From NCBI GenBank assembly GCA_964473485.1, contig CAYYPH010000019.1, positions 1 to 64,000 on the forward strand: a stretch of 64,000 bases of DNA, read 5' to 3'. Under the pieces are notes generated by a model. That model was not told the origin of the DNA. It ran no database searches and worked only from the letters and a program-made list of their open reading frames with translations. The translations under genes were made by a program, and so were the position numbers. The DNA comes from CAIVAT01 sp964473485. Lineage in GTDB: Bacteria; Bacteroidota; Bacteroidia; Bacteroidales; FEN-979. Each line of letters starts with the position of its first letter. Within the stretch, counting starts at the first letter, position 1. Positions 24,947 to 33,133 of the stretch are shown in pieces.

Positions 24947-26269
24947 ATGAAAAACACATCTACAATTGTCACAACCTGTGCCTTACTCTGTATCATCATG
25001 GGATGGAACAGGGCCGGCGCACAGGATCCGCTTGAGTTCACCGGATCGATCTTCAATCCGGTCCTTGTACACGGTGGACCTGGTTCGTACGATGAAAACC
25101 TGCTCGTCGGATCCAATATTACCTGGTCAGACGGTATTTTCTACCTCTATTATGTGGGGATCGGAATGAACGAGCAGGGTGTCTGTCTGGCCACCTCTGT
25201 TGATGGTTATATATTTGACAAATCAGAAGATAATCCGCTGCTTACCCCATCAGGCACGGGATTTGATTCCCTGGGGGCAGGTAGCGGCCCTGTTGTAAAA
25301 GACGGGCAGACCTGGGTCATGTACTACAATGCACGTCAATATCCAGGATGGGGGCCCGGTGAATCTACCGGCAGGGCGACCGCCCAGGATCTTACCGGTC
25401 CATGGCAGAGGTCGGCGGGGCCTGTGATCACAGTGGGAAGTCCCGGGGAATGGGATGCCGCATTGATCAGCACCACTTCTGTTCTTCCCCTTGATACCGG
25501 AGGCTTCATCATGTATTACTATGCTTCTGATGACTTCAACAATGCGTGGCTGATGGGGATGGCGACCTCCCCTGACGGCATCACCTGGAACAAATACAAT
25601 GACCCGAACACCACCGATCCCCCATATGCCGAAAGCGACCCCATCCTCCCGGCCGGTGCGGCGGGCGAATTTGATGAATGGGGGGTTGTGGGTTCAGGCG
25701 TTGTAAGAATGCACGGTTTTTATCATATGTATTATGCCGGATTGGGTCCGGGTCCCGGCGGATTTCGCACGGATGTCGGATATGCATACAGTACCGACGG
25801 TATCACCTGGGAGAAGTGGCCGGAGAATCCGGTCTATGTGCAGGAGAATGACCCTTACTTTGATCCCTCCACAATGATCTTCGAAAACAACGCGATCCTG
25901 GTCCATGGCGCCTACGTTTACATGTATTATGATTACGGGACAGTTGAGAACGCCATCGGGTTAGCCACGGCGCCTAACATCTGGGAAGGCATCGGAGACA
26001 GAACGACGAATGACGGATTACGTATGACGAATTATCCCAACCCGGTCCGACAGTCAACCGTTTTCTGCTATTACCTTGATGAATACACCCATGTGAAACT
26101 CGAGGTTTTCGATGGTTACGGTAACAGGATTGCTATACCTGCGGATGAGAGCCAGACGGCCGGAGAACAACGGATATTGTGGAATGCCCGCGATCTTCCA
26201 GCGGGAATATACAACTACAGGCTGACTGCTAAAGGAATACAGGAAACAGGGAAACTCATCAAACTCTAA
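24947..26269 (+). CDS. secreted GH43-like five-bladed propeller, T9SS type A domain
   Basis: After a signal peptide ending near 'GWNRAGAQ', the protein shows glycosidase-type propeller blades: 'GIFYLYYVGIGMNEQGVCLA', 'QTWVMYYNARQYPGWGPGES', 'TGGFIMYYYASDDFNNAW', 'GFYHMYYAGLGPGPG' and 'AYVYMYYDYGTVENAIGLA'. This resembles clan F/J glycosidases (GH43, GH32, GH130) without a motif set that fixes the family. The C-terminus is a T9SS type A domain ('MTNYPNPVRQSTVFCYYL', 'DLPAGIYNYRL', 'GKLIKL'). The gene lies under an RR3-class operator and is probably co-transcribed with the peptidase gene 32 bp downstream. Hydrolase activity is possible but not shown. Confidence 0.75.
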   Translation: MKNTSTIVTTCALLCIIMGWNRAGAQDPLEFTGSIFNPVLVHGGPGSYDENLLVGSNITWSDGIFYLYYVGIGMNEQGVCLATSVDGYIFDKSEDNPLLTPSGTGFDSLGAGSGPVVKDGQTWVMYYNARQYPGWGPGESTGRATAQDLTGPWQRSAGPVITVGSPGEWDAALISTTSVLPLDTGGFIMYYYASDDFNNAWLMGMATSPDGITWNKYNDPNTTDPPYAESDPILPAGAAGEFDEWGVVGSGVVRMHGFYHMYYAGLGPGPGGFRTDVGYAYSTDGITWEKWPENPVYVQENDPYFDPSTMIFENNAILVHGAYVYMYYDYGTVENAIGLATAPNIWEGIGDRTTNDGLRMTNYPNPVRQSTVFCYYLDEYTHVKLEVFDGYGNRIAIPADESQTAGEQRILWNARDLPAGIYNYRLTAKGIQETGKLIKL

Positions 26270-26301
26270 GTGTAGATACTTTGCCCAATTGCCTGAAACA
26301 C

Positions 26302-28452
26302 ATGAGATCAATCTTGTATATTATCCTTTTCTTTCCGTTACTGGCTGGTAAAGTTGAAGGCCAGAATCCGGTGATTCAGGCTTGCCTGGCAGAGGTGAAT
26401 GCCGACAGTATCAAGGCAACCATGCAGCGCCTGCAGGATTACGGAACACGTTACTTCATGGCAGGAAACCGTAAGGAGATCGCCACCTGGATCATGAACA
26501 GGTTCATGGGTTACGGATACACGGCGGCGGCGCTGGATTCGGTACAGATGAAAAATTCCGATACTACGCTCTGGCAATACAACGTGGTTTGTACTATTCC
26601 CGGCATTAGCGCGCCCGGTGAGATCACTGTCGTCGGAGGTCATTACGACTCTTTCAATACCATCGACCCGATGGCCAGCGCCCCGGGAGCGGATGACAAT
26701 GCTTCGGCCGTTGCGGCTACACTTGAAATGGCAAGGGTGATAAAGGTGACTGGTTACCAGCCCGTATCCACCATCCGGTTCGTTCTCTTTGCAGCGGAAG
26801 AGTCCGGATTTGTAGGATCCTGGCATCAGGCCGGAAGGTCTGCCGATATGGGTGAAGACATACGGTTGATGTACAACATGGATATGATCGCCTTCGACAC
26901 CGGTAACGTCAATACTGTTTTCCTGTTCAATTACAGGGGAGCTGAAAGTGCTTATAATCTGGCTTCCCGGGCTATTCAGCAATATACCGGACTCGATGTT
27001 CTTCCCGGACCCGCTGACCACCAGAACAGATCCGATTCCTATGTTTACCGGGAGAAAGGATACCAGGTAACCTGGGCGAGAGAAAAAGTATTCAACGTCC
27101 ATTATCATTCATCTGAGGATATCGTGGCCAACTGCAACCTGTCCTATTGCGCGGAGGTGACCCGCGGAGTTCTTGCCGGTGTCCTGGAAATGCAGTACCG
27201 GCCCTTTCCACAGGGCATGGCTGCTGTCTCGTCTGAAAATGCCGTATCGGTTCACTGGAAACCCTGCCGCAACGGCAACCTGAAAGGCTTCAACATCTAC
27301 CGGTCGGAAAACGACAGCAACGCTTTTCAGAGACTAAACACAACGATGGTCAGGGATACGTTTTTTGTGGATCATTCCGTTCATCTGTCAAGAGATTATT
27401 ATTACTATGTAACGCTTGTTAACGATTCCATGCAGGAAAGCGTCCCTTCTCCAACGGTCAATGGGGCGCGGTTCAGATTCACCGACACACTTCTCGTGGT
27501 GGCCTGCCTGAAAGGTGAACAAAACACGCCCGATTCAATCCGGAACTTCTATGATTCCGTTCTCGACAGCATCCCTCACCGGTGGTTCGAAATGAACAAA
27601 AGTTCGCACCTCACCCTGGCCACAATGTCACATTACCGGAATATGCTGTGGGTGATCAATTCCCTGGAATACGATAAGATTACCGTTCAGGTTGCACACG
27701 ACCTTGAAGTCTTCTTCGCCAACCACGGAAACATGATGTTCGCTGGATTTTCATTTGCCCGGTTCATGTTGGGCAACATTGGATTTCCGTCAAAGATCCC
27801 TGAAACTTCAATCCCTTTCCGATATTTCAGGGCCGACTCGGTCGATAAAAGGATCTACAGCTATATGTACCGGACTTACCCGGATGATGAGGACTATGAT
27901 ACCTTGTATGTGGACACCCTGAAGAGTTTCAAACCGGGTTTCCCCGGGGAACTTTACAATATTGAGGTCTGTACCCCTGCCTTCGGAGGAAATCCAATTT
28001 ACCGGTTCGATTCGAAGTACGATCCAGGAACCACCCAGGGCGCCCAGCAGGGAAAGATTGTGGGAATGGAATATATGGGCAATGACTTCCGTACGTTACT
28101 CCTTAGCTTCCCACTCTTTTACCTGGATACTTCCGATGCAAGGAGGCTGATGACCTACGTAGTAAGGAGCAGGTTTGCAAATCAAACGGGGGAACCAGAG
28201 GCCGGACGCCCGGCATGGTCATCCCTTCAAATCTATCCGAATCCCTCCCCTGATTTGATTACCATTGCCGGCAATGAAGTCAGTATCCGCGGAGAGTTGT
28301 CGGTGATCCATATGAGCGGCCGGTTGGCGCTCAGGCAGCCCATCGGCCCTGGCAGATCCACCCTGAACATCGGTTCATTGCCGGCAGGTATCTATATCGT
28401 GAAGATCGTTTATGAAAATGGTTGTTTCGCAGGCAAATTCATCAAAAATTAG
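26302..28452 (+). CDS. secreted M28 family metallopeptidase, T9SS type A domain
   Basis: ATG 26302 gives the signal peptide 'MRSILYIILFFPLLAGKVEG' followed by Q; an upstream TTG frame would add seven residues. M28 zinc ligands are visible in order: 'VVGGHYDSF' (His), 'PGADDNASAVAAT' (bridging Asp), 'LFAAEESGFVGS' (catalytic and metal Glu), 'YNMDMIAFD' (Asp) and 'NVHYHSSEDI' (His). A fibronectin type III-like domain follows ('AVSVHWKPCRNGNLKGFNIY'), then a large region without a recognised domain and a T9SS type A domain ('QIYPNPSPDLITIAGN', 'LPAGIYIVKIV', 'GKFIKN'). It is probably a surface aminopeptidase. It shares the RR3-class promoter of the gene before it and ends at a strong terminator. 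Confidence 0.85.
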   Translation: MRSILYIILFFPLLAGKVEGQNPVIQACLAEVNADSIKATMQRLQDYGTRYFMAGNRKEIATWIMNRFMGYGYTAAALDSVQMKNSDTTLWQYNVVCTIPGISAPGEITVVGGHYDSFNTIDPMASAPGADDNASAVAATLEMARVIKVTGYQPVSTIRFVLFAAEESGFVGSWHQAGRSADMGEDIRLMYNMDMIAFDTGNVNTVFLFNYRGAESAYNLASRAIQQYTGLDVLPGPADHQNRSDSYVYREKGYQVTWAREKVFNVHYHSSEDIVANCNLSYCAEVTRGVLAGVLEMQYRPFPQGMAAVSSENAVSVHWKPCRNGNLKGFNIYRSENDSNAFQRLNTTMVRDTFFVDHSVHLSRDYYYYVTLVNDSMQESVPSPTVNGARFRFTDTLLVVACLKGEQNTPDSIRNFYDSVLDSIPHRWFEMNKSSHLTLATMSHYRNMLWVINSLEYDKITVQVAHDLEVFFANHGNMMFAGFSFARFMLGNIGFPSKIPETSIPFRYFRADSVDKRIYSYMYRTYPDDEDYDTLYVDTLKSFKPGFPGELYNIEVCTPAFGGNPIYRFDSKYDPGTTQGAQQGKIVGMEYMGNDFRTLLLSFPLFYLDTSDARRLMTYVVRSRFANQTGEPEAGRPAWSSLQIYPNPSPDLITIAGNEVSIRGELSVIHMSGRLALRQPIGPGRSTLNIGSLPAGIYIVKIVYENGCFAGKFIKN

Positions 28453-28470
28453 GCGGTAGAACTGTTCACC

Positions 28471-28512
28471 GGCGAGGGGCAATTCAACAATTTGCCTCTC
28501 GCCACCTTTTTT
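28471..28512 (+). terminator. rho-independent terminator after the M28 peptidase
   Basis: GGCGAGGGGCAA (28471-28482) pairs with TTGCCTCTCGCC (28492-28503) with one G-U pair, followed by ACC and six T. It closes the 24947-28452 operon. Confidence 0.85.
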
Positions 28513-28514
28513 CA

Positions 28515-28522
28515 TACATTTA
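28515..28522 (+). promoter_or_regulatory. -7 box of HK4 (TACATTTA)
   Basis: TACATTTA lies 22 bases before the ATG of HK4 and directly after the terminator. It is the TAnnTTTA form seen before all four kinase genes. Confidence 0.4.
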
Positions 28523-28543
28523 CTACGGCCAACATCACCTTCC

Positions 28544-30943
28544 ATGTCGGTAATGTTCAGTTCTCTCCGCCTGATACCTTTCCGGGCATATCTGCTGGTA
28601 TTCCTTGTCATTCTGGTCAATTCCATTTACTTCTGTTACAAAGGCAAATATCCGGACGACGGAATGATCCTTCGATCAGAAAATGGCCGGTGGATCGCTG
28701 ATCAATTCAGGCATGGCAGTCCTGCGTATAACGCGGGTGTCAGATCCGGTGACATCATACGTTCCATTGGTGGAGGGTCGGTTGAAGCCTGGCTCAACAA
28801 TAATTCAGGGCTGAAGGCCGGCGAAACAGTCATTTACCGGATTGAAAGAAACGGCCGTCCTCTCCAGATAAGGGTTACAATGACTTCCTATTTTTCAGAG
28901 GCGGCCGGTTTTTTCTGGCTGATCCTTATTCTACCCACCATGTTCAGCATTGCATCGCTTTACCTGCTGTGGAAAAAACCGAAAGAAAAGGCCGCCTGGC
29001 TGTTTTTCATCTTTCTACAGTTGTTCGCGGTAAACACAAACGCATTATCCCTGCATTTTCCGGAATTTTTATCCATCCTGGCTTGCAATGTCTTTTTATT
29101 GTCCGGGACATTGCTTGGCCCTGTCCTGATCCATTTCCACCTGGTTTTCCCCAAACCTGCCAGCCTCCTCAGGCGCTTTACATGGCTCCCGCTCGTTTTC
29201 TACCTCGCGGGTATCCTGATTTTCATTCCCTATTCCATCATTCAATACCATTGGGCAATTTCTGATCTGCGCATCGGCACCATGTACGGTGATATGGACC
29301 GGATTGGTCTTACCTGGATGGCGCTGGCCTATACGATTGCTTTGCTTACAGCCATCTATCAGTTATTGACCAGCAGGGATACCTTGTCGCGGAATCAGCA
29401 ACGAATGGTCATTATCGGTTCATTTTTTGGGTTTTTCACCCCGGTAGGATATGCCTTGTTCTATCATTCGGTCAACCAACTGAACAATTATATCCTTTTC
29501 ATCATGGTTCCCCATGGAACCGGGAGTCTGATCATGATCTGCTGCATCCTGGTGGCCATCTTTCGTTTCCACATCTGGGATATGGAGTTGATCATCCGCA
29601 AGGCCCTGCTCTACCTTGTTGCAACGGCATTCATCATCCTTTCTTATCTGCTGCTGATCTGGTTAGTGGATCTGATCGTCCTGAAGGAGTCGGATCTCAG
29701 CCGTTTTCTTGTTCTGGGCATTTCGGTGATCCTTTTCCTCGTACTGCGCGACCGGCTGCAGCGGTTTACCGACCTGCTTTTTCACCGTGAAAGCTACGAT
29801 TCAGCCACCGTCGTTTCCGGATTTGAAACCAGTCTCGCAGGGATATACCGCTTTGATGAACTGAAAGAAAAGATCGCACAAAGCATCGACGCGATCTTTC
29901 ATTTCAAATCCTTTGCCTTTAATCTGAAGAAGAAAGGGCTGATCTATGACCCGGTATTTGTCCTCGGCGCCGGCAGTTCCGTCGAGGGGCAGGAATATGG
30001 GATAGACCGGGAGTTTGAAGACAGACTTCGGAAATCGAAGGTCTTTTCCCCGAAAGAAATAACCAACAAACCTCAAATATTTGAAAAAATCAACGGCGAA
30101 CTGGTCATTCCCATGGTGTCCGGCGGGCAACCGAACGGTTTCTTCATATGCGGGCAGAAGAGGTCGGAAAGGATCTACTCGAGACAGGACATCCAGTTGC
30201 TGCATCTGCTTGCACAGCGGGTGATTGCACTGCTGCATACGGCCGGTCTTTTTCAAAAAGACCTGGACCGTCAGCTCATGCTTGAAAGGGAAAGGGCGAG
30301 GATCTCGCACGACATGCACGATGACGTAGGAGCCAGTCTTACCCGTATCTCCATCCTAAGCGAACTCGCAAAAAACAAGGCAGAAACAGACAAGGAGACC
30401 AGGCAATGGCTTGAACAGATCTCCTCCACGTCGCGCAGCGTCACCGAGGAGATGAGCCAGATCATCTGGGCGCTGAACCCGAAGAATGACACACTGGAAG
30501 GCCTGATCGCCTACATCCGGCGTTTCGTCGGCGAATACCTCGAACCGACCTCCGTTTCCTGCCGGTTCAACCTGCCTGATTGCCTGCCGGACCTGCCGCT
30601 GACCGTTGAAGTTCGCCGGAATATTTACCTGGTCGTCAGGGAGGCATTGCACAATGTGGTCAAGCATTCAGAGGCGAGTGAGGTTGTCATAGGCCTCACC
30701 TCCGTTGGAGATTCTTTGACCTCACCCCCCAGCCCCCTCTCCTTCAAGGAGAGGGGGAGTAAGGGGGAGAAGTCATTTACTATCTCCATCTCCGACAACG
30801 GCAAAGGGTTCGATCCCTCCGCCCTGGAATTCCCAGGCAACGGGCTGGTCAACATGAAAAAGAGGATGGAAGAAACCGGCGGGAGGCTTGACTTGAAGAG
30901 TGTACCAGGTGAAGGAACAATGGTAAAACTTGAGATTCCGTGA
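28544..30943 (+). CDS. HK4: PDZ-multi-TM sensor histidine kinase (HisKA_3)
   Basis: The start 'MSVMFSSLRLIPFRAYLLVF' aligns with the other kinases. A PDZ-like domain is at about 38-110 ('GSPAYNAGVRSGDIIRSIGG', 'ETVIYRIERNGRPLQI'). About seven membrane segments, the 'FRFHIWDMELIIRKALLYLV' linker and a GAF-like domain ('GELVIPMVSGGQPNGFFICG') follow. The phospho-acceptor is His592 in 'HDMHDDVGASL', and the HATPase_c domain has 'LVVREALHNVVKHSEA', 'ISDNGKGFD' and 'GNGLVNMKKRM'. It is closest to HK3. A textbook-perfect palindromic repeat (30721-30772) forms 'SPPSPLSFKERGSKGEK' in its ATPase domain. Its partner is RR3, 94 bp downstream. Confidence 0.9.
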   Translation: MSVMFSSLRLIPFRAYLLVFLVILVNSIYFCYKGKYPDDGMILRSENGRWIADQFRHGSPAYNAGVRSGDIIRSIGGGSVEAWLNNNSGLKAGETVIYRIERNGRPLQIRVTMTSYFSEAAGFFWLILILPTMFSIASLYLLWKKPKEKAAWLFFIFLQLFAVNTNALSLHFPEFLSILACNVFLLSGTLLGPVLIHFHLVFPKPASLLRRFTWLPLVFYLAGILIFIPYSIIQYHWAISDLRIGTMYGDMDRIGLTWMALAYTIALLTAIYQLLTSRDTLSRNQQRMVIIGSFFGFFTPVGYALFYHSVNQLNNYILFIMVPHGTGSLIMICCILVAIFRFHIWDMELIIRKALLYLVATAFIILSYLLLIWLVDLIVLKESDLSRFLVLGISVILFLVLRDRLQRFTDLLFHRESYDSATVVSGFETSLAGIYRFDELKEKIAQSIDAIFHFKSFAFNLKKKGLIYDPVFVLGAGSSVEGQEYGIDREFEDRLRKSKVFSPKEITNKPQIFEKINGELVIPMVSGGQPNGFFICGQKRSERIYSRQDIQLLHLLAQRVIALLHTAGLFQKDLDRQLMLERERARISHDMHDDVGASLTRISILSELAKNKAETDKETRQWLEQISSTSRSVTEEMSQIIWALNPKNDTLEGLIAYIRRFVGEYLEPTSVSCRFNLPDCLPDLPLTVEVRRNIYLVVREALHNVVKHSEASEVVIGLTSVGDSLTSPPSPLSFKERGSKGEKSFTISISDNGKGFDPSALEFPGNGLVNMKKRMEETGGRLDLKSVPGEGTMVKLEIP
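30721..30772 (+). repeat. palindromic element inside HK4
   Basis: CCCCCTCTCCTT (30733-30744), a single C, then AAGGAGAGGGGG (30746-30757) make a perfect 12-bp dyad, flanked by CTCACCCCCCAG and AGTAAGGGGGAGA. It is in frame and fully translated. Confidence 0.8.
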
Positions 30944-30973
30944 TACACACCCTCTCAGGGTGCAGGTAAGAAA

Positions 30974-31020
30974 TACTACTTTTTGGTGATACCTTTTCTC
31001 TTGCGATCATTGTAATTTAG
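30974..31020 (+). promoter_or_regulatory. RR3-class operator plus -7 box (site 7)
   Basis: The operator TACTACTTTTTGGTGATA is at 30974-30991, followed by CC, and the -7-like TAATTTAG at 31013-31020, 39 bp from start to start. It begins 31 bases after the HK4 stop. A small hairpin (CACCCT/AGGGTG, 30948-30962) lies in between. It indicates RR3 autoregulation. Confidence 0.75.
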
Positions 31021-31037
31021 CTGTTAATTAATATCGG

Positions 31038-31691
31038 ATGAAATACACGGGAAATGAATATACAGAACCTATCCGGATTGCCCTGGTAGAAGATGATAAA
31101 ACCGTCAGGGAAGGATTGCAGATGCTCCTCAATGGCTCCCCCGGATTCACCTGCGTGGCTGCATACAACAGCGGGGAAGATGCCCTTGCAGGGATTCCTG
31201 ATATGCTGCCGGAAGTGACGCTTATGGACATCAACCTTCCCGGCATCAACGGTATCGAATGTATACTTAAGCTCAAGGAACAGCAATTACCCATTCTCTT
31301 CATCATGCTGACGGTTTTCGAAGACGCCGACGCCATCTTCCGGTCGCTTTCAGCAGGTGCATGCGGATATTTACTCAAACATACCCCACCCGCAAAACTG
31401 CTGGAAGCCATCCAGGATGTCTACCGGGGCGGTTCTCCCATGTCGGGGGAGATCGCACGAAAGGTGGTTCAGTCATTTCAGCAGGTACCCGCAAAAAACC
31501 ATGACCAGGCCAACCTGACGAAACGGGAAGAGGAGATCCTCAACCTCCTGTCGCAAGGATATTTTTACAAAGAGATCGCCCATTCTCTTTCCATCAGCGT
31601 CGAAACCGTCCGCACCCACATTCGCAACATCTACGAAAAGCTACAGGTCAGGACCCGGACGGAGGCAATTCTGAAGTACTTGGGAAAGTAG
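31038..31691 (+). CDS. RR3: NarL/LuxR-type response regulator
   Basis: The receiver has 'LVEDDKTVREGLQMLL', phospho-acceptor Asp64 in 'VTLMDINLPGING' and 'GYLLKHTPPAKLLEAI'. The LuxR helix-turn-helix reads 'LTKREEEILNLLSQGYFYKE' with recognition helix 'SVETVRTHIRNIYEKLQVR'. Its partner should be HK4, and perhaps HK3 as well, since HK3 lacks a regulator of its own. The TACTAC-class operator lies before this gene and before 23528, 24947 and 33337, so it probably controls the largest set in the window. The kelch gene follows after 78 bp with no promoter seen and may be co-transcribed. Confidence 0.92.
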   Translation: MKYTGNEYTEPIRIALVEDDKTVREGLQMLLNGSPGFTCVAAYNSGEDALAGIPDMLPEVTLMDINLPGINGIECILKLKEQQLPILFIMLTVFEDADAIFRSLSAGACGYLLKHTPPAKLLEAIQDVYRGGSPMSGEIARKVVQSFQQVPAKNHDQANLTKREEEILNLLSQGYFYKEIAHSLSISVETVRTHIRNIYEKLQVRTRTEAILKYLGK

Positions 31692-31735
31692 GCAGTAGGC
31701 AGTTTCAAGTTGGCAGTTGCCAGTTGGCAGTCGAT
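31689..31735. repeat. GGCAGTTTCAAGTTGGCAGTT-type intergenic repeat
   Basis: Short degenerate AGTAGGCAGT / AGTTGGCAGT units lie directly after the RR3 stop. They are the complement-type relative of the ACTGCCTACTGC units after RR1. Confidence 0.55.
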
Positions 31736-31769
31736 CGTAAACGGGAGTCACCAGAAAAAATATATGGCC

Positions 31770-33116
31770 ATGAAAACAAAATGTTCATTATTTGCGATTT
31801 TCCTTTTTGCCACCATTTTTACCATGGGGCAATGGACCACCACCTATTTTTCGCAGGCAGTCATTCGAACGGGTGGTGTGAAACTCGGCAACAAAGCTTG
31901 TTTCGCGGGGGGCTCGTCGGCCAACGCGGGAAACTGGTTTGATACCGACAATATCGAGATCTACGACATGGCAACCGGGACCTGGGAGATCGACCATCTG
32001 ACCCAGGCACGAGCCTATGCCGTCGGGGTGACCTGCGGCGACAAGGCTTTTTTCGCCGGGGGGTTGATGAGCTATCCTTTTCCTTCATCAAGAGTGGATA
32101 TCATTACCACTGCAGGGATATGGGATTATTACGACCTCTCCATCCCCAGGTTTTCCCTTGCTGCGGTGGCCAACGACACCCTGGCATTGTTTGCAGGCGG
32201 TGTGGATATCAGCCTGAACCAGGTTTATGATGTGGTCGACATGTACCATGCGAACACAAATACCTGGACGCTTTCAAACCTCTCGGTACCGCGGTGCGCA
32301 ATGGGATTTGCGGCGGTCGGCGGCCGGGCCTTCTTTGCCGGGGGCATGAATGTCGACAACAGCATGGTTTACAACAGGGTCGACATCTACAATTTTTCCG
32401 ACGGAACCTGGGACACGGCTTCCCTCTCGCAGGCAAGGGGCCATATCGGGACCACTGTGGTCGGCCAGAAGGTGATCTTTGCCGGGGGCAGCCTGGCAAA
32501 CAGCGTGGTGAGCGACCGGGTCGACATCTTTGACCTGGGCACAGGCCAATGGAGCACTACGACCATGCCCGCGCCCAAGGCATTTTCCATCCATCAATCG
32601 GTTACCTTCGGCGATAAAGCCTGGTTCGTTGCAGGATCCGTCTTCAACAACGGCTGGGATACCGATTCGGATACCATCGACATCTTTGACCCGGCCGACA
32701 ACACCTGGTCGGTTTTGATCATGCCGAGCCGGCTCAACGACCATACGGTGATTGTGATGGACACCTCGGTGCTGATCGGGGGCGGCTGGACATTCACAAC
32801 CTACCCCTGGGGAAATCCACAGGACGAGATGTATATCTACAGTGATCCCTCCGTTGGCACCGGCCGCAACCATCCAAATAGCAAAGATATGGTGCTGTAT
32901 CCCAATCCTGCCAGGGGAACGATTACGATCGAAACACGGAGGGTTCCGGCAGGAACAAGTCTAATCATCTCCGGCATTCAGGGTCGCCCCCATATGGTTG
33001 TACCCATCACCCAGGGAAGAGCGACGGCCGACATCCGGGAGTTGCCGGCAGGCATCTATATTGTGCAGCTGACAACCGCAAACTCTTCATTGGTCGCAAA
33101 GTTTGTCAAGGAGTGA
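31770..33116 (+). CDS. secreted kelch-repeat protein, T9SS type A domain
   Basis: ATG 31770 (or 31764) gives the signal peptide 'MKTKCSLFAIFLFATIFTMG' followed by Q; the longer frame to 31710 is translated repeat DNA. Six or so kelch-type blades follow, with 'KACFAGGSS...IEIYDMATGTWE', 'KAFFAGGLM...', 'RAFFAGGMN...VDIYNFSDGTWD', 'KVIFAGGSL...VDIFDLGTGQW' and 'KAWFVAGSV...IDIFDPADNTW'. This predicts one beta-propeller. The end is a T9SS type A domain ('VLYPNPARGTITIETR', 'ELPAGIYIVQLT', 'AKFVKE'). No enzyme motif was seen; it is probably a surface binding protein. The promoter is not obvious, so it may be read from the RR3 promoter. Confidence 0.82.
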   Translation: MKTKCSLFAIFLFATIFTMGQWTTTYFSQAVIRTGGVKLGNKACFAGGSSANAGNWFDTDNIEIYDMATGTWEIDHLTQARAYAVGVTCGDKAFFAGGLMSYPFPSSRVDIITTAGIWDYYDLSIPRFSLAAVANDTLALFAGGVDISLNQVYDVVDMYHANTNTWTLSNLSVPRCAMGFAAVGGRAFFAGGMNVDNSMVYNRVDIYNFSDGTWDTASLSQARGHIGTTVVGQKVIFAGGSLANSVVSDRVDIFDLGTGQWSTTTMPAPKAFSIHQSVTFGDKAWFVAGSVFNNGWDTDSDTIDIFDPADNTWSVLIMPSRLNDHTVIVMDTSVLIGGGWTFTTYPWGNPQDEMYIYSDPSVGTGRNHPNSKDMVLYPNPARGTITIETRRVPAGTSLIISGIQGRPHMVVPITQGRATADIRELPAGIYIVQLTTANSSLVAKFVKE

Positions 33117-33133
33117 CCGGCCATACCCAGAAA

